Below, one piece after another: positions 1 through 11,104 of a stretch of DNA of 43,186 bases. The stretch's first letter is position 1. Each line of letters begins with the position of its first letter. Source of the stretch: Zychaea mexicana (taxonomy: Eukaryota; Mucoromycota; Mucoromycetes; Mucorales; Lichtheimiaceae); assembly GCF_025766255.1 (NCBI RefSeq), contig NW_026516878.1, forward strand, positions 1-43,186, written 5' to 3'. Under the pieces are notes generated by a model. That model saw nothing but the letters and a program-made list of their open reading frames with translations, did no database searches and had not been told where the DNA came from. The position numbers were made by a program, and so were the translations under genes.

Positions 1-29
1 TGACATGCACTTCAGTGCCTCTGTCACAT

Positions 30-37
30 TATAAAAA
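30..37 (+). promoter_or_regulatory. TATA box of the first gene
   Basis: TATAAAAA lies about 195 bp upstream of the ATG at 230. It is followed by a long pyrimidine-rich leader (roughly 55-125), a layout repeated at other genes in this window. Inferred from sequence only. Confidence 0.45.
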
Positions 38-229
38 TCAATCAAAGCTGTGCGTCTTCCCTCAATCTTCTCATCTCTCTTTCCTTCATCTTCCACTTTC
101 AACCCTTGTTTTACTCTACTACTACCTCTTGATCTCAATACCCAAACAGTGCTTTGAGCAACACATTACGCACACTTGTACCCAATATCTCTTTGTCTAT
201 AACTTCTTGTAAAAATACCAGCACAAAAA

Positions 230-1131
230 ATGTGGAAATATCTCCTTGGCAAGGTTTTCGTGACCACCGGCGGCAAGGCTCAGAACCAACAGCAAGCGAC
301 TAGTGATAGTGATACGACAACGATGGCGACAGCGGTCGAAACACGACCTAGTCAACCTAGTGGTCTGATGGGGCTGCTCGGCATCTTTGGCACCATGAAG
401 CGACAAATTTTCGGTCCCTGCTATGATCCGTACCAGCGGGACCAGGTAGCACAAAAAAAACAAGAACAAGAAGACGCGCGTGACGAGCGACCAACCAAAG
501 GATGTTGGTCTCTTACCTCATTGATCGTGAACAATATCTCCACCATGGCCTATGAGCTCTTTTGGAACACAACATCAGCACAACCGCCGGTAGCGGTAAC
601 AAGTTTCAACGAAAAACAGCAACAGCGACGTCGTCCACTCTTCCGTGGCCGGGATATTGACTTTACACATTTCAAGACATCGTCCGCTTGGGAAAACAGA
701 ATGCAAGAGGCCGAACGGTTGATTCGTGGTATTTGTTTGCAAAACCAACAACAGCAACGAGACAGTATAAACGATCCCTCAGCATGGGCTGTAAATGCAG
801 CCCTAGCCTATCAACTTGCGCTCGAAGAAGACAATAACAAATGGGGCCTGGTGAACAAGGAGGATCTCGAAGTCTGCTTCTTGGTATGTATTTGACTTTT
901 TTTTTTCAAGATATATCACATCTTCCAACGGCAAGTCTTCTCTCTCTCATACACAAACTGTGTTGTTTTGTTGCTTTTATAATAACATCAAAGGCACTCA
1001 CGCCACCTCCGAAACCCAAACGCACTTACGTTACCATCCCAGAAGCATCTACACCACCAGGTGTACCTCACAATTACCAGCATCCACGCAATCATCCCCA
1101 TCTTTTTCATGACGCAGTAGTACTATCATAG
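230..1131 (+). CDS. Uncharacterised 263-aa protein, two exons
   Basis: I do not recognise this protein. Exon 1 is 230-883 (218 codons), the intron 884-993 starts GTATGT and ends AAAG, and exon 2 is 994-1131, ending TAG; the frame is kept across the junction. The ATG follows an A-rich context and a TATA box plus pyrimidine-rich leader lie upstream. The N-terminus is short and hydrophobic (WKYLLGKVFV), followed by a Gln/Thr/Ser-rich stretch. A middle region carries several Trp residues (SAWENRMQEAERLIRG, about 145-160) and a predicted helical part (about 180-200). The C-terminal 45 residues are rich in Pro and His. There are no clear membrane segments and no known catalytic motif. It may be a lineage-specific fungal protein. 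Gene reality is well supported; function is unknown. Confidence 0.7.
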
Positions 1132-4100
1132 CAGTACTAAAGTAGGAAACCTTACCCTTTCTCTTCTCTTCTTTGTTATATCCCATCTTCTTTGCATATA
1201 TTTTTACAGTAAAACTTTATTAATCAGTTCTCCACACGTCCACATCTGCACATACACACACCCACACATCCAGAAACGGCAGAAAATCTATCAATCAACC
1301 AAAAAAACAAAAAAAACTAACACTACTGTAGAATTGTACTTAGCTTTATTATTTTCTTTACATACAACATCAATCAGCAAGATCAACATACTTAGTATTC
1401 AGAATCTGTTATTTCATATCAGCTACATTTTTCTTAAGTTTAAAGCATATGATATTGTGTTGTAACGAGGAGAAAGCTGTGTGTGTGTGTGTGTGTAATG
1501 AGTGCACTATGTGCCACTCGTAGTAGTAAACGGATCGGCCTACTTGTCTCTGTTAGCTGAGTGTCTGTCTAGTAAGCAACAGGTCAACAGCTCGGTTGTG
1601 TTAGAAGGCAGTTGCAGTACATACCGAAAAACTCGAGTCCGAGGTGCTGTACTATCCTCGTATATCTCTTTGGATGCCGCATCTCTTGATTAAGGGCATT
1701 GTGACTTTAAAACGTCAGAGCTGTCAATCTTGCTTCAAGTCTACAGAATTTATTAATAAAGCTACGACGCGTTGTAGGTACGGCAGAGTGAATCGGACCA
1801 ATGTCTTGTGCAGCTTGATGCTAGTTGCATATGCAGTTGTTTTTATATTATAGCAACGAGCTATGACTGTACGAACAGCTCTTGCATTGGGAAAAAAAAG
1901 TGTTGCTGTCAACAATGAAAGTATTACCCACCAGCTGCCTAAATTCCTGCAATGCCAATATCCTAAACATATGACCCACCGCAGTGGTTTATACAAGCAC
2001 GTCGTGGATCAAAAACGACGACAGCGCAATCAGCAAACTCTCGCCACACGTCACCATCATAAACGTGGTAAGATGTATTTGCGACACGTCTGCGATCACG
2101 CATGATTCGATTGAGCTCTGAAGACGAACTTATTTAGGTTTGGAAGCTAGCGAAGTGAGGCAGGTGAATGTAGCTGTGGGTTTTCTTCCAGGAACAAATC
2201 AAATTCATCACACTGCACTTTCTTGTAAATCCTTTCTGTGTCCTTTGGCTTTCTTTTTTTTTTTATAAGCGAAGATTCATTTAATAAAAGAAGTATGGAT
2301 TCGAAATGAAAGGATGAAGAAGAGGAGGAAGGAGGAAAAAATTGTGGCGGGTATGATATATACGGTTCAGCAATACTTAAAACCAAAAACAAATATGGTC
2401 TAGCCACACTACGCAATAATGTAACGATGACTTTATATTATACTGTGTACTCTTCGAGTCTTGTTCCCAGCAACCATTTCTTACAATCTTGCATTTATTT
2501 GCGCTTTGCAAGTCGTTGCTGGTTTTCTCCTTGTCATAAAACAAGATTTTGAGTTTAAGAATACAGATGGCGGCAGCTTTCGTGAAATTTTCCTCCTCAA
2601 TGTATCGATATTATTGCATACTTTGTCTACTTTGTGAAGTGACATCATGTTGCTGCAAGGTACCCTCTTTCGTTTTGTACTCGGAAACCAAGGTTCGTGC
2701 ACAGAGAAGGAATATAAAAATACGAATATCTGCAGTTGGTTATTTATATTGTGTATTCCGAGCTTACATCATGACTGTAAAGATAATTCTTGTACACCGT
2801 TGTCTTTTAACTCATGGCAAACAGCATAGGGTGATATAGAAAATCAAGGAGTTATAGATAAATCTTACTTCAAATAAAGAGATGTTCGCACTTATTGCTT
2901 TTGAAGAGGGTTGTGACATGCTGAAAGCTCTACTAGAATTCATGCAAAAGGAAGTGCTTACACACACACTGCTGTACACTCACAAACCGAGCAGAAACCA
3001 CATCATCGCAAGGTTCGTTAACAAAGTTTGCCGCATGTGCATTAACCTCCTTATACGAAATCATGAACGCAGTTTGACGACGCTTCTTTTCTTTTCTAAT
3101 ATAGTTAGCCTCGGTCGAGAAAAACAAAAAACAGTGTTCTGGCCATTATATGCTTGAACTCGTTCGATACCCTCCGCTCTCGCCACCGATCGTCATGACG
3201 ATTTATATATTTGATATTTAATAAGTTTAATGTTATTTATTCCTGTGCTCCCTCAGCCTAATATTTTCTGTAGTACACATATCATATGGACGGGTCAAAG
3301 ACAACCCAGGTATCCGGAACTTTATATATTTTCGCTGTACAGTCGCGCAGGCAGTTCGCCATAAAGTAAAATAGCTTAATCATGGTGTACACTCGGAAGT
3401 TCAAGTTCGTAGCCGATACGTTACAGGGTTTCCAAAAAGTAATGTCGCACCTAGTAAAAATTAATGTCGCAGGCTGATAAAAATCAATGTCGCTTGGCAG
3501 CAAAATTAATGTCACATGTTTCAAATTGATGTCGCTCTGCTTAAAAATCAAATGTAAAATCTTGTCGCAAAACTATAAATATTATTGGAAGGAAGTTTTT
3601 TTCTTTTTCTTTTTTTCACAGCTTTACAATTAAAACTATACATCATCGAAACCGAGTACTACACACGTTATTGTAGAGCGTTTGAATTATATGAGGGAGG
3701 AGAGAGATGAGGACTCACATATGAGAGAAATGACTGAAAAACGTTCATATACTCGATATACTAAAAAGGCTCAAATACAACAAAGAGAGAGTAGGGAAAA
3801 AAGGCTGTGGAGAGATAATATGGTAATATGTAGTATATATAAGAGAAAAAATAAATAAAATGAGTTTATGATATAAAAATTTTAAGCTTTGTCAAAACAG
3901 CCTGTGTTTTATATGCATTGTCATACAACAAATTTGTTGTTTGGTCAAAGTGATGGCAAATAATTATAATATCTTAATGAAGCCAGACAAAGAAATAATA
4001 TATCATGCTAATTCTCATACAGTACATAGTACCAGTATTGTACATGGCAAGAGATACTGACACATAACAATCGTTACTGCGCCAGCAACTATTGCCACCG

Positions 4101-4190
4101 CCCTCGGCCATCACTATCATATATGAATCTGGTGATGAGTGTGTGAATTTATGCCTTTGAGGAATCCTGACAAAGGAAAAATACCGGCCG
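1132..4190. other. Long intergenic stretch
   Basis: About 3 kb without a convincing gene. The first part is the 3' flank of the upstream gene. A (GT)n microsatellite lies near 1481-1497. Open frames at 1863-2105 (+) and 1724-1996 (-) overlap on opposite strands, lack homology I can recognise and lack splice context, so I do not call them. An AT-rich region from about 3200 to 3960 contains the degenerate tandem array listed separately. Confidence 0.5.
3424..3565 (-). repeat. Degenerate minisatellite A, period about 22 bp
   Basis: Six units follow one another, each with a core close to AAAAATYAATGTCGC on the plus strand and then 5-8 non-conserved bases. Core copies are visible around 3434, 3459, 3481, 3503, 3525 and 3548. 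The last copy is interrupted and the fourth has GTCAC for GTCGC. The fixed part ends in a CG dinucleotide while the spacer differs in every unit. Read on the minus strand it is a run of GCGACATTRATTTTT motifs. The strand given is arbitrary. Confidence 0.75.
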
Positions 4191-4197
4191 TATATAA
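4191..4197 (+). promoter_or_regulatory. TATA box of the NPC1 gene
   Basis: TATATAA about 165 bp upstream of the ATG at 4359. A CRE-like TACGTCAG follows near 4230, and a pyrimidine-rich leader (CTTTTCTTTTCCTCTCTC) lies just before the start codon. Confidence 0.5.
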
Positions 4198-4358
4198 CAC
4201 CGGCAAACGTATACGACGCGCAAAGGAATCGATACGTCAGCCTCGGCACATTTCTTTATGGCTAAAAATGGTAAGCGCTCGTGAGCAGCATAAACGTCGC
4301 CTTTTCTTTTCCTCTCTCTCTTTTCCACAAACAACGTTTCAATTAGTACAGCGCTGCA

Positions 4359-7300
4359 ATGACACCCCATTTTGCGCTTCCCATTCTTCTCGGGATTCTT
4401 TGGGCAGCGATTGCTGCTACTGCTATTGAAAGCGAGCCTACACCGATTCACAAAAATGGCTACTGTGTCATGCGCGGTCAATGTGGCGGTTTCTTCCCAG
4501 CTACTTGCGTATACAACAAACCAGCGGTGCAACCCGAAACGGATTCTTTTCGAAAACTCCTTGCTGACACTTGCGGTGCAGAGTATGCGACAGGTCCAGC
4601 TTGTTGCGACGAAACTCAACTTAACAAGTTGGTGAATCAAGTACAAATGGCAAAGCCAATTGTGGCGTCTTGTCCTGCATGCTGGAGCAATTTTTTGCAG
4701 TTCTGGTGCTCGTTCACCTGCTCACCCAACCAGTCAACGTTTGTCAACATAACGGCCACAGGCAAAGAGGACGAACAACCAAAGGTGGAACAGGCCGATT
4801 ACTGGGTGGGCGATAATTTTGGAACACAGTTTTATGACAGTTGCAAAGATATCAAGTTTGGATCCAGTAACGGATATGCCATGGATTTTATCGGCGGTGG
4901 TGCAAAGGATTGGCACAGCATGGTGTCGTATATGGGCGAAAAGCGTCCCGGCCTGGGAAGTCCATTCCAGATCGATTTCCCACCTCTTGACTCGGGCGAT
5001 GCATTGACGCGATACGATGACAACGGCAAATCTTGCAACGATTCCGACTCCGCTTACCGATGTGCATGTGTGGACTGCGAAGCGACTTGTCCTATGTTGG
5101 AGCCTGCTCCAGGAGAGATACCAGAATGCAGGGTGGGCCTGCTCAACTGCTGGACGTTCACCATGGTTACCACATATGGCTTGATTGTCGCTGTTGTGCT
5201 GCTGTTTGTGCTGACACGCCAACACCGCATTGGCGTATGGCTGCAAAATTGCATCGGATACAACTGGGATCGCGAAGAAAACCGCGGATTGTACGAGCCT
5301 TTGGCGCTTGCTGAAGATGAAGACGATGATGATGGAAGTGAGCTGGAGAACCTACTGGATCCGGACCATGTACCTCGACAGTACTGGCTCAATTCACGGC
5401 TTCAAGGATGGTTTTATCGCCAAGGTCTCTTTTGTGCACGTCATCCATGGCTGGTTATTGTCCTTGGCCTGGTCCTGGTGACTCTTTCTTCCGCCGGCTG
5501 GACGAAATTCTCTGTTGAAAGAGATCCTGTTCACTTATGGGTATCACCATCCTCGCGCGCCCTTGCTGAAAAGCATCACTTTGATACCAACTTTTCTCCA
5601 TTCTATCGTATAACACAACTCTTCATCGTTAACGAGGAGCCAGAACCCATTGCATCGGCTGATCACTTGAAGAACTTATTTAAACTCGAGAACGAGATCC
5701 GACATATGCGATCTGATGAGCACGGCTATAGCCTTCAGGATGTGTGTCTCCATCCCAACGGTGAGGCATGTATTGTCCAGTCTGTCACAGGTTACTGGCA
5801 AGGTGATATTGGAGAATTTGATCCTGAACGCTGGGATGATGATCTTCTCTACTGCGCCGAGCAGCCATCCGCCTGTCTACCGGATTTCCAACAGCCATTG
5901 AAACCAACTGCTATCCTTGGAGGTTACGAGAATGACGACTATCTTAGTGCGCGAGCGTTTGTCGTTACGTTTGTCATCGCCAACTCCCTGGACCCTGCTG
6001 TCGTATCAAAAACCGAAGAGTGGGAAAAATCGCTGCTTCGCAATATCTTATCCAAAGTCAATGACAGACCTGAATGGAACGGCGTGCGCATTACGTACTC
6101 TACTGAGGTAACATACCTTATATTTTCCTACAATACTATAAAGGAAACTAATCCGGAATAATAGAGCTCGCTGGAAACGGAACTCAACAAATCATCCAAT
6201 ACTGATGCACTTACCGTGATTATCAGCTACCTCGTCATGTTCGTCTATGCATCAATAGCACTTGGCCGTTTCCGCTCGTTAAATATACGTCGGTTGATGA
6301 TTGATTCCAAATTTGGACTGGGTGTCTGTGGTATACTTATCGTCATCTTTTCTGTTTCGACTGCTGTTGGGCTCTTTTCTTTGACGGGCAAAAAGACGAC
6401 CTTAATCATCGCCGAAGTCATACCGTTTCTGGTTCTTGCTGTCGGCGTAGACAATATATTTATTCTGTGTCACGAGTATGCACGTCGAGAAGATTTGGGC
6501 GAGGACGAATCGGTCGAGGAGCGCGTTGCCAGAACCCTGGGCAAGATGGGCCCCAGCATCTTGCTTAGCTCGCTTAGTGAGACTATCGCCTTTGGTCTTG
6601 GTACACTAGTGACGATGCCAGCCGTCAGCAGCTTCGCAATCGTCGCATCTATTGCAATTTTCGTTGACTTTACTCTCCAAGTTACGTGCTTCGTCTCATG
6701 CATGGCGCTGGATGCTCGGCGAGCAGATGTAATAGTTCTTTTCTTTTTGCATAATGCTGTTTTTCCCATGCAAACGTCACTAATAAGCAACCCTGTAGTC
6801 GAATCAATTGGATTGCGTACCATGTGTTCGAATCCGTGCTCCAGAGCCACTAGAAAAGGAAGGATGGCTTCAGATGCTTTGCCGAGTGTACTATGTGCCG
6901 TTCCTGTTGAAGCGTCAAATGCGATACGTGATTTGCCTGCTTTTCCTCGGTCTCTTTATGCTGGGCTTGGCATTGGTGCCCGAGCTCCCTTTGGGCCTGG
7001 ACCAGCGTATAGCTCTGCCATCCGACTCGTATCTCGTCCCCTACTTCAACGACCTGGACGTTTATCTAGATATTGGACCTCCAGTATACTTTGTGGTACG
7101 CAACGCCAATATGACGGACCGAGACACACAAAAAAAAATATGCGGACGATTCGCCGCCTGTGATCCTGTATCCATGGGCACAATCCTTGAGCAAGAGCGC
7201 AAACGATCCGAAGTTTCATACATCGGAGAGCCAACGAGTGTCTGGGTCGACGACTTTCTGCAGTGGTTGGATCCGTCTGTTGGTTGCTGCCATCGGAAGG

Positions 7301-8524
7301 AGCAACAAAGCTTCCACTTTAGTACGCTGGAGCGGGAATACCGACGTGGATTAGAACTCTGCAATCCTGACTATGATAAAAAGTGTGTTGAGTGCTTGCC
7401 GGATTGGGACACGAATATGGAAGCGCTGCCTGAAGGTGGAGAGTTTCTGGACTTTTTTGACATGTGGATAAACATGCCACCAGATGAGGAGTGTCCTTTG
7501 GGAGGAAAGGCGGCTTATGGCGACGCCATCGTTGTAGACCGGAAACACAAGACTACCGAAACGTCGCATTTCCGAACGTTCCACACACCACTGCGAACGC
7601 AAGAAGATTTCATCGCAGCCCAAGCATCTGCAAGGCGTATTTCAGACGGCCTCAGTGAAAGCCTGGGCATCGACGTCTATCCTTATTCGCTTTTCTATGT
7701 CTTTTTTGAACAATACTCATATATTACGATGATGGCGCTCGAACTACTCGGCTTGGCTATTTTGGCTATATTTATTATCACTAGTACGCTCCTTGGCAGT
7801 ATCCGATCCGGTCTCATTGTGATGGCTGTGGTTATCATGATTGTGATTGATGTGATGGGTGTAATGGCCATATGGAACGTCAGCTTAAACGCAGTCAGTC
7901 TGGTGAATCTCGTTATCTGTGTCGGTATCAGTGTCGAGTTCTGTTGCCATATTGCCAGAGGCTTCACAGTTGCCAGTGGCAGCCGTGAAGAGCGAGCGGG
8001 TAAAGCCATGGTAGATGTAGGAAGCTCGGTACGTATTGTCCAAGATATATATCCGGTTATGGGTGTCTGATGGCAGTGTACTAATGTGTGATGTGAACAG
8101 GTATTCTGTGGTATCACTTTGACGAAATTTGCAGGAATTATTGTCCTCGCTTTTACACGTTCCAAGATTTTTGAAATTTATTATTTCCGCATGTGTAAGT
8201 AGCAGTTCCATTAACAGTTTCTACAGTAATTCTGAGACTCATATGATTTTGATAGACCTGAGTATTGTTGTTCTTGGCGCGCTTCATGGCCTTGTCCTCT
8301 TGCCTGTATTACTCAGTCGATTTGGTGGTGAAGAAATGTCGATGCTTGACGATGGTACTGGATTTGGATGGGAACGTAATAATCGCGGCTTATTAATTGA
8401 CGACTCGGGGAGCTATGACCAAGTCTTTATTACGGATATGCCTCAAGAGGATCAGGGCAGGGGTCGAAAGGCAAAAAACCGAAGAAGACGGTCGTCGCAG
8501 GATAGCCATTCAAGCAACGAGTAA
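4359..8524 (+). CDS. NCR1: NPC1-type sterol transporter (Ncr1), 5 exons, 1301 aa
   Basis: NPC1 exports sterol from the lysosome/vacuole membrane, taking it from the lumenal NPC2 protein. Modelled exons are 4359-6107, 6165-6728, 6799-8028, 8101-8194 and 8256-8524; their sum is 1302 codons and all junctions are GT-AG. The protein opens with a signal peptide (about 1-24). The Cys-rich N-terminal sterol-binding domain follows (about 30-250, with [11 protein letters not shown] and [21 protein letters not shown]). Next come a first membrane helix near 265-285, an acidic linker ([10 protein letters not shown]) and a lumenal domain. Exon 2 carries the sterol-sensing domain ([17 protein letters not shown]). 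The C-terminal helices contain [18 protein letters not shown] and [20 protein letters not shown], typical of NPC1/Patched proteins. The tail is basic and Ser/Arg-rich, with no obvious sorting motif. Length matches the family (about 1170-1300). The start was chosen because it yields the signal peptide. It appears intact. Confidence 0.95.
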
Positions 8525-8724
8525 ATCCAACCCTTGCGCAGTAAAATTGAGTTCTTTTCCTATTTTATTATGGCTCACTCCAGTACGGCCTTTTTTGAAT
8601 GTTAAAAATATCATGGTGTATCCTCCCCAATTATATACACAATTCCTATACGTACAATACATATATACCAAAGTGTGCTTTCTAACCCCAACTAGTGCTA
8701 TTGAATTAAATATAATATACATGA

Positions 8725-9155
8725 CCACTATCATCCCATCTTTATGCTGTGGAACACCAACGAGCAGTTTCCGTTAGTGATCATCGGTGGTGCAGCCATG
8801 GGTATATTGCCTGACATGGTCTCGAACGTTGACTGTGCTACCTGCCGACGTGGCCGCTGCCAGTATCATAAAGATTATGCTGCAAACAGCAGGCAATGCC
8901 CTGGACGGGTTTACTCGACACTATGGCATTTTTCACCTAGTCAATCCAAACCGAATCGACTGAACGGAGGTTATAGATATGCTAAAGATGTGCGACGTAG
9001 AGTTTACAACAGTGATACAATTTTTCGAAAATAACTGGAAAGAAGGAAACGAGTTCCCAGTCTGGGAAACAGAGAAGACAGTTCAAGTAAAACCAACGCT
9101 TGCAAATGCGTCGCCTCTCGATTATATATCATTGAACAAATATCTTTTACGATAG
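8725..9155 (+). pseudogene. Relic: 3' end of an adenylate-forming (NRPS-like/Lys2-like) reductase
   Basis: Only the C-terminal part of a thioester-reductase (NAD-binding) domain remains. The first frame (ATG at 8744) gives FPLVIIGGAAMGILPDM and SNVD. An extra T near 8836 (TGTG where TGG is expected) then shifts reading to a second frame giving LPADVAAASIIKIML, YGIFHLVNPNRID and, after a TGA at 8961-8963, TEVIDMLKMCDVEF, FFENNWKEG and a natural TAG at 9153-9155. The order of motifs, with (W)-PxDxAAxxI followed by FHxVNP, is that of the reductase domains in alpha-aminoadipate reductase and NRPS-like enzymes. The stop at 8961 sits where the family usually has Trp, a G-to-A change. Upstream sequence becomes AT-rich and non-coding, so the 5' part is gone. 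I read it as a dead fragment; family is fairly sure, exact enzyme is not. Confidence 0.7.
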
Positions 9156-9509
9156 GCTTTTATAATCATGATCAGTAAAAGCTATGAAGCTCAGTTTGAG
9201 TAACACAATAAAGGCACCATGAATAATATGCTCTGTCTTGTAAAGTAGCCCAGAAGCTCGCAATGTGGTTTTTTCTCCCTTTTGTATGCATGTTTAGGGT
9301 ACCCGTATACTATACTGTGCTGCTATGTCACTTTACAAGAATGCAGCTCTAACAACTGTAATAGTAAAACTAGGCGTTCATTATCTAAGAGTAACAAGCG
9401 GTTAATAACCCACATCTTCCCTTTGATGCAACTCGAGCTGACTTGAATTTCTGTGGTAAGCTCGCGCCCTCTCGCGTCTGTACACCTTCTTTTACCACCA
9501 CTTCACATT

Positions 9510-10718
9510 ATGGGTATGTAATAGATTTGCCAACGATCGCGAGCAAAAGTTTACTAAACATGACCCTTTGATCTTAGCAAATCGTACTGTGTCTGATGCG
9601 AGAGCTGTCCACGGTGTGGATCCGCAGCGGCTTGTTGAAAAGATTATTCGCGAGCGCATCTATGATTCAATGTACTGGAAAGAGCATTGTTTCGGACTGA
9701 CAGGCATGTTATTTCTAATTCTCTGTATATATTAAACTCACTGTCCTTGTTGTAGCAATTCGTATACTTACTCGCCTAACTGTCGATGATTTCAAATAGC
9801 CGCAACACTCATGGACAAGGCTGTCGATTTGACTTATATTGGTGGACAATATGCCGGCCAACACCCAACAGAATTTCTTTGCTTAACACTCAAAATGCTA
9901 CAGCTTCAGCCTGAGAAAGACATTGTCAACGAGCTTATAAAGCAAGAAGATTTTAAGCAAGTTTTCCATTGTGCAATACATTTTTGTGAAGTACTTCTTT
10001 TATGATTAACATGAATGAAATTTTTAGATACCTAAGGGCACTAGGTGCGTTTTACTTGCGTTTGGTCGGTCGATCAAAAGAAATATATCTATCGTTGGAG
10101 CCGCTATTAAACGATCCACGAAAGCTACGTATACGGGAAGGAGGTATGGCATATCTTTCTGGTGTATATATTTTGGTGAAACTGGATAGAAAATTTAGAC
10201 ATCATCCTTTTTTTGTGAATGTAGATGGTTTCAGCTTAACGTACATGGACGAATTTATTGATCAGCTACTACATGAAGACCGTGTGTGCGATGTCATTTT
10301 ACCTCGATTGGTTAGTCGATATGCATTAGAAGAAAACGACGAGCTCGAGCCTCGTGTAAGCGGGTTAGAAGGTGACCTGGAGAGTGACATGGAAGAAACG
10401 GAAGTGGAAACAAGAGATCGCAGCTCTAGTCGCAGTCGCAGTCGCAGCAGCAGTCGCAGCAGCAGAAGTCGAAGCCGGAGTCGCGTTCGTGACGGTGACG
10501 GTGATCGTGGTCGTAGTCGTGCCCGGGACCGTCGCTACCGTAGCCGCAGCCGAAGTTCAAGCAGAGGAAGAAGCTCAAGATACCGTAGTAGAAGCAGAAG
10601 TGAAAGCAGAAGCTCGTCGGAAAGACGCTCACGCCATGGTCATCGCCGACGACACCGGAGCAGAAGTTATAGCCGTAGCCGTAGCCGTAGCCGTAGTAAC
10701 GAAAGACGCAGGAGATAA
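9510..10718 (+). CDS. PRP38: Pre-mRNA-splicing factor Prp38 (PRPF38A), 5 exons, 298 aa
   Basis: Prp38 is a tri-snRNP-associated protein needed for spliceosome activation. Exons: 9510-9513, 9578-9703, 9800-9956, 10028-10143 and 10225-10718, summing to 299 codons. The protein begins ANRTVSDARAVHGVDPQ and contains YDSMYWKEHCFGLTA, TEFLCLTLKMLQLQPEKDI, EDFKYLRALGAFYLRLVG and MDEFIDQLLHEDRVCDVILPRL. These match the PRP38 domain of metazoan and fission yeast orthologues nearly end to end (about 1-180). The C-terminal ~95 residues are an Arg/Ser-rich tail, present in animal PRPF38A and absent from budding yeast. Intron 1 begins one base after the ATG. Introns 2 (9704-9799) and 3 (9957-10027) start GC (GCATGT, GCAAGT) rather than GT; only these donors restore the conserved residues. 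Intron 4 (10144-10224) is 81 nt with no in-frame stop. Confidence 0.95.
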
Positions 10719-11104
10719 AAAGAAGTTTCTTGATATGATTGCTACTGGTTTTATTTCTAAGTTATGCGTTTTCGGATATGACGCCATAATACCTTGGAAA
10801 GAAAAATGATTGTCACGCGTTTTTACTTGATCTCGCGTAAGTTATTTTATATCTTCCTTCGGTCTTATATCAAAATGACAATGGCGCATACTTGCCCTGA
10901 CATCTCGTGTACCACGCGTGGTTAAAACACTTTACAAGCACATGCCATCAACTTCCAATTACAAAACACTTCATTATAGCATAACCCCCAACCTCTTCAG
11001 CAACCAAAAAGCTCCAAAAACATAGCACAGGAGGAATAAATTCAACAATGGCAACCGCATCAGTTTTATTGATGTACAATGGTTTTGATATGATGACCGA
11101 CAAT
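10719..11104. other. Convergent 3' flanks of Prp38 and eL13
   Basis: About 390 bp between the stop codons of two convergent genes. AT-rich, with no further gene seen; it presumably holds both 3' untranslated regions and poly(A) sites. Confidence 0.6.

Noticed and set aside
230..469. Minus-strand 90-aa ORF at 197-469
   Set aside because: Antisense to the first gene's exon, which has promoter, leader and a frame-keeping intron.
4734..5246. 170-aa minus-strand ORF inside NPC1
   Set aside because: Antisense shadow of the strongly conserved NPC1 exon 1.
6820..6840. tRNA T-loop-like GTTCGAATCC
   Set aside because: It lies inside an NPC1 coding exon and has no surrounding cloverleaf. No tRNA gene was recognised anywhere by eye.
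10372..10809. Second frame (145 aa, Ala/Val/Glu-rich) over the Prp38 tail
   Set aside because: It is a shadow of the repetitive Arg/Ser codons in another frame.
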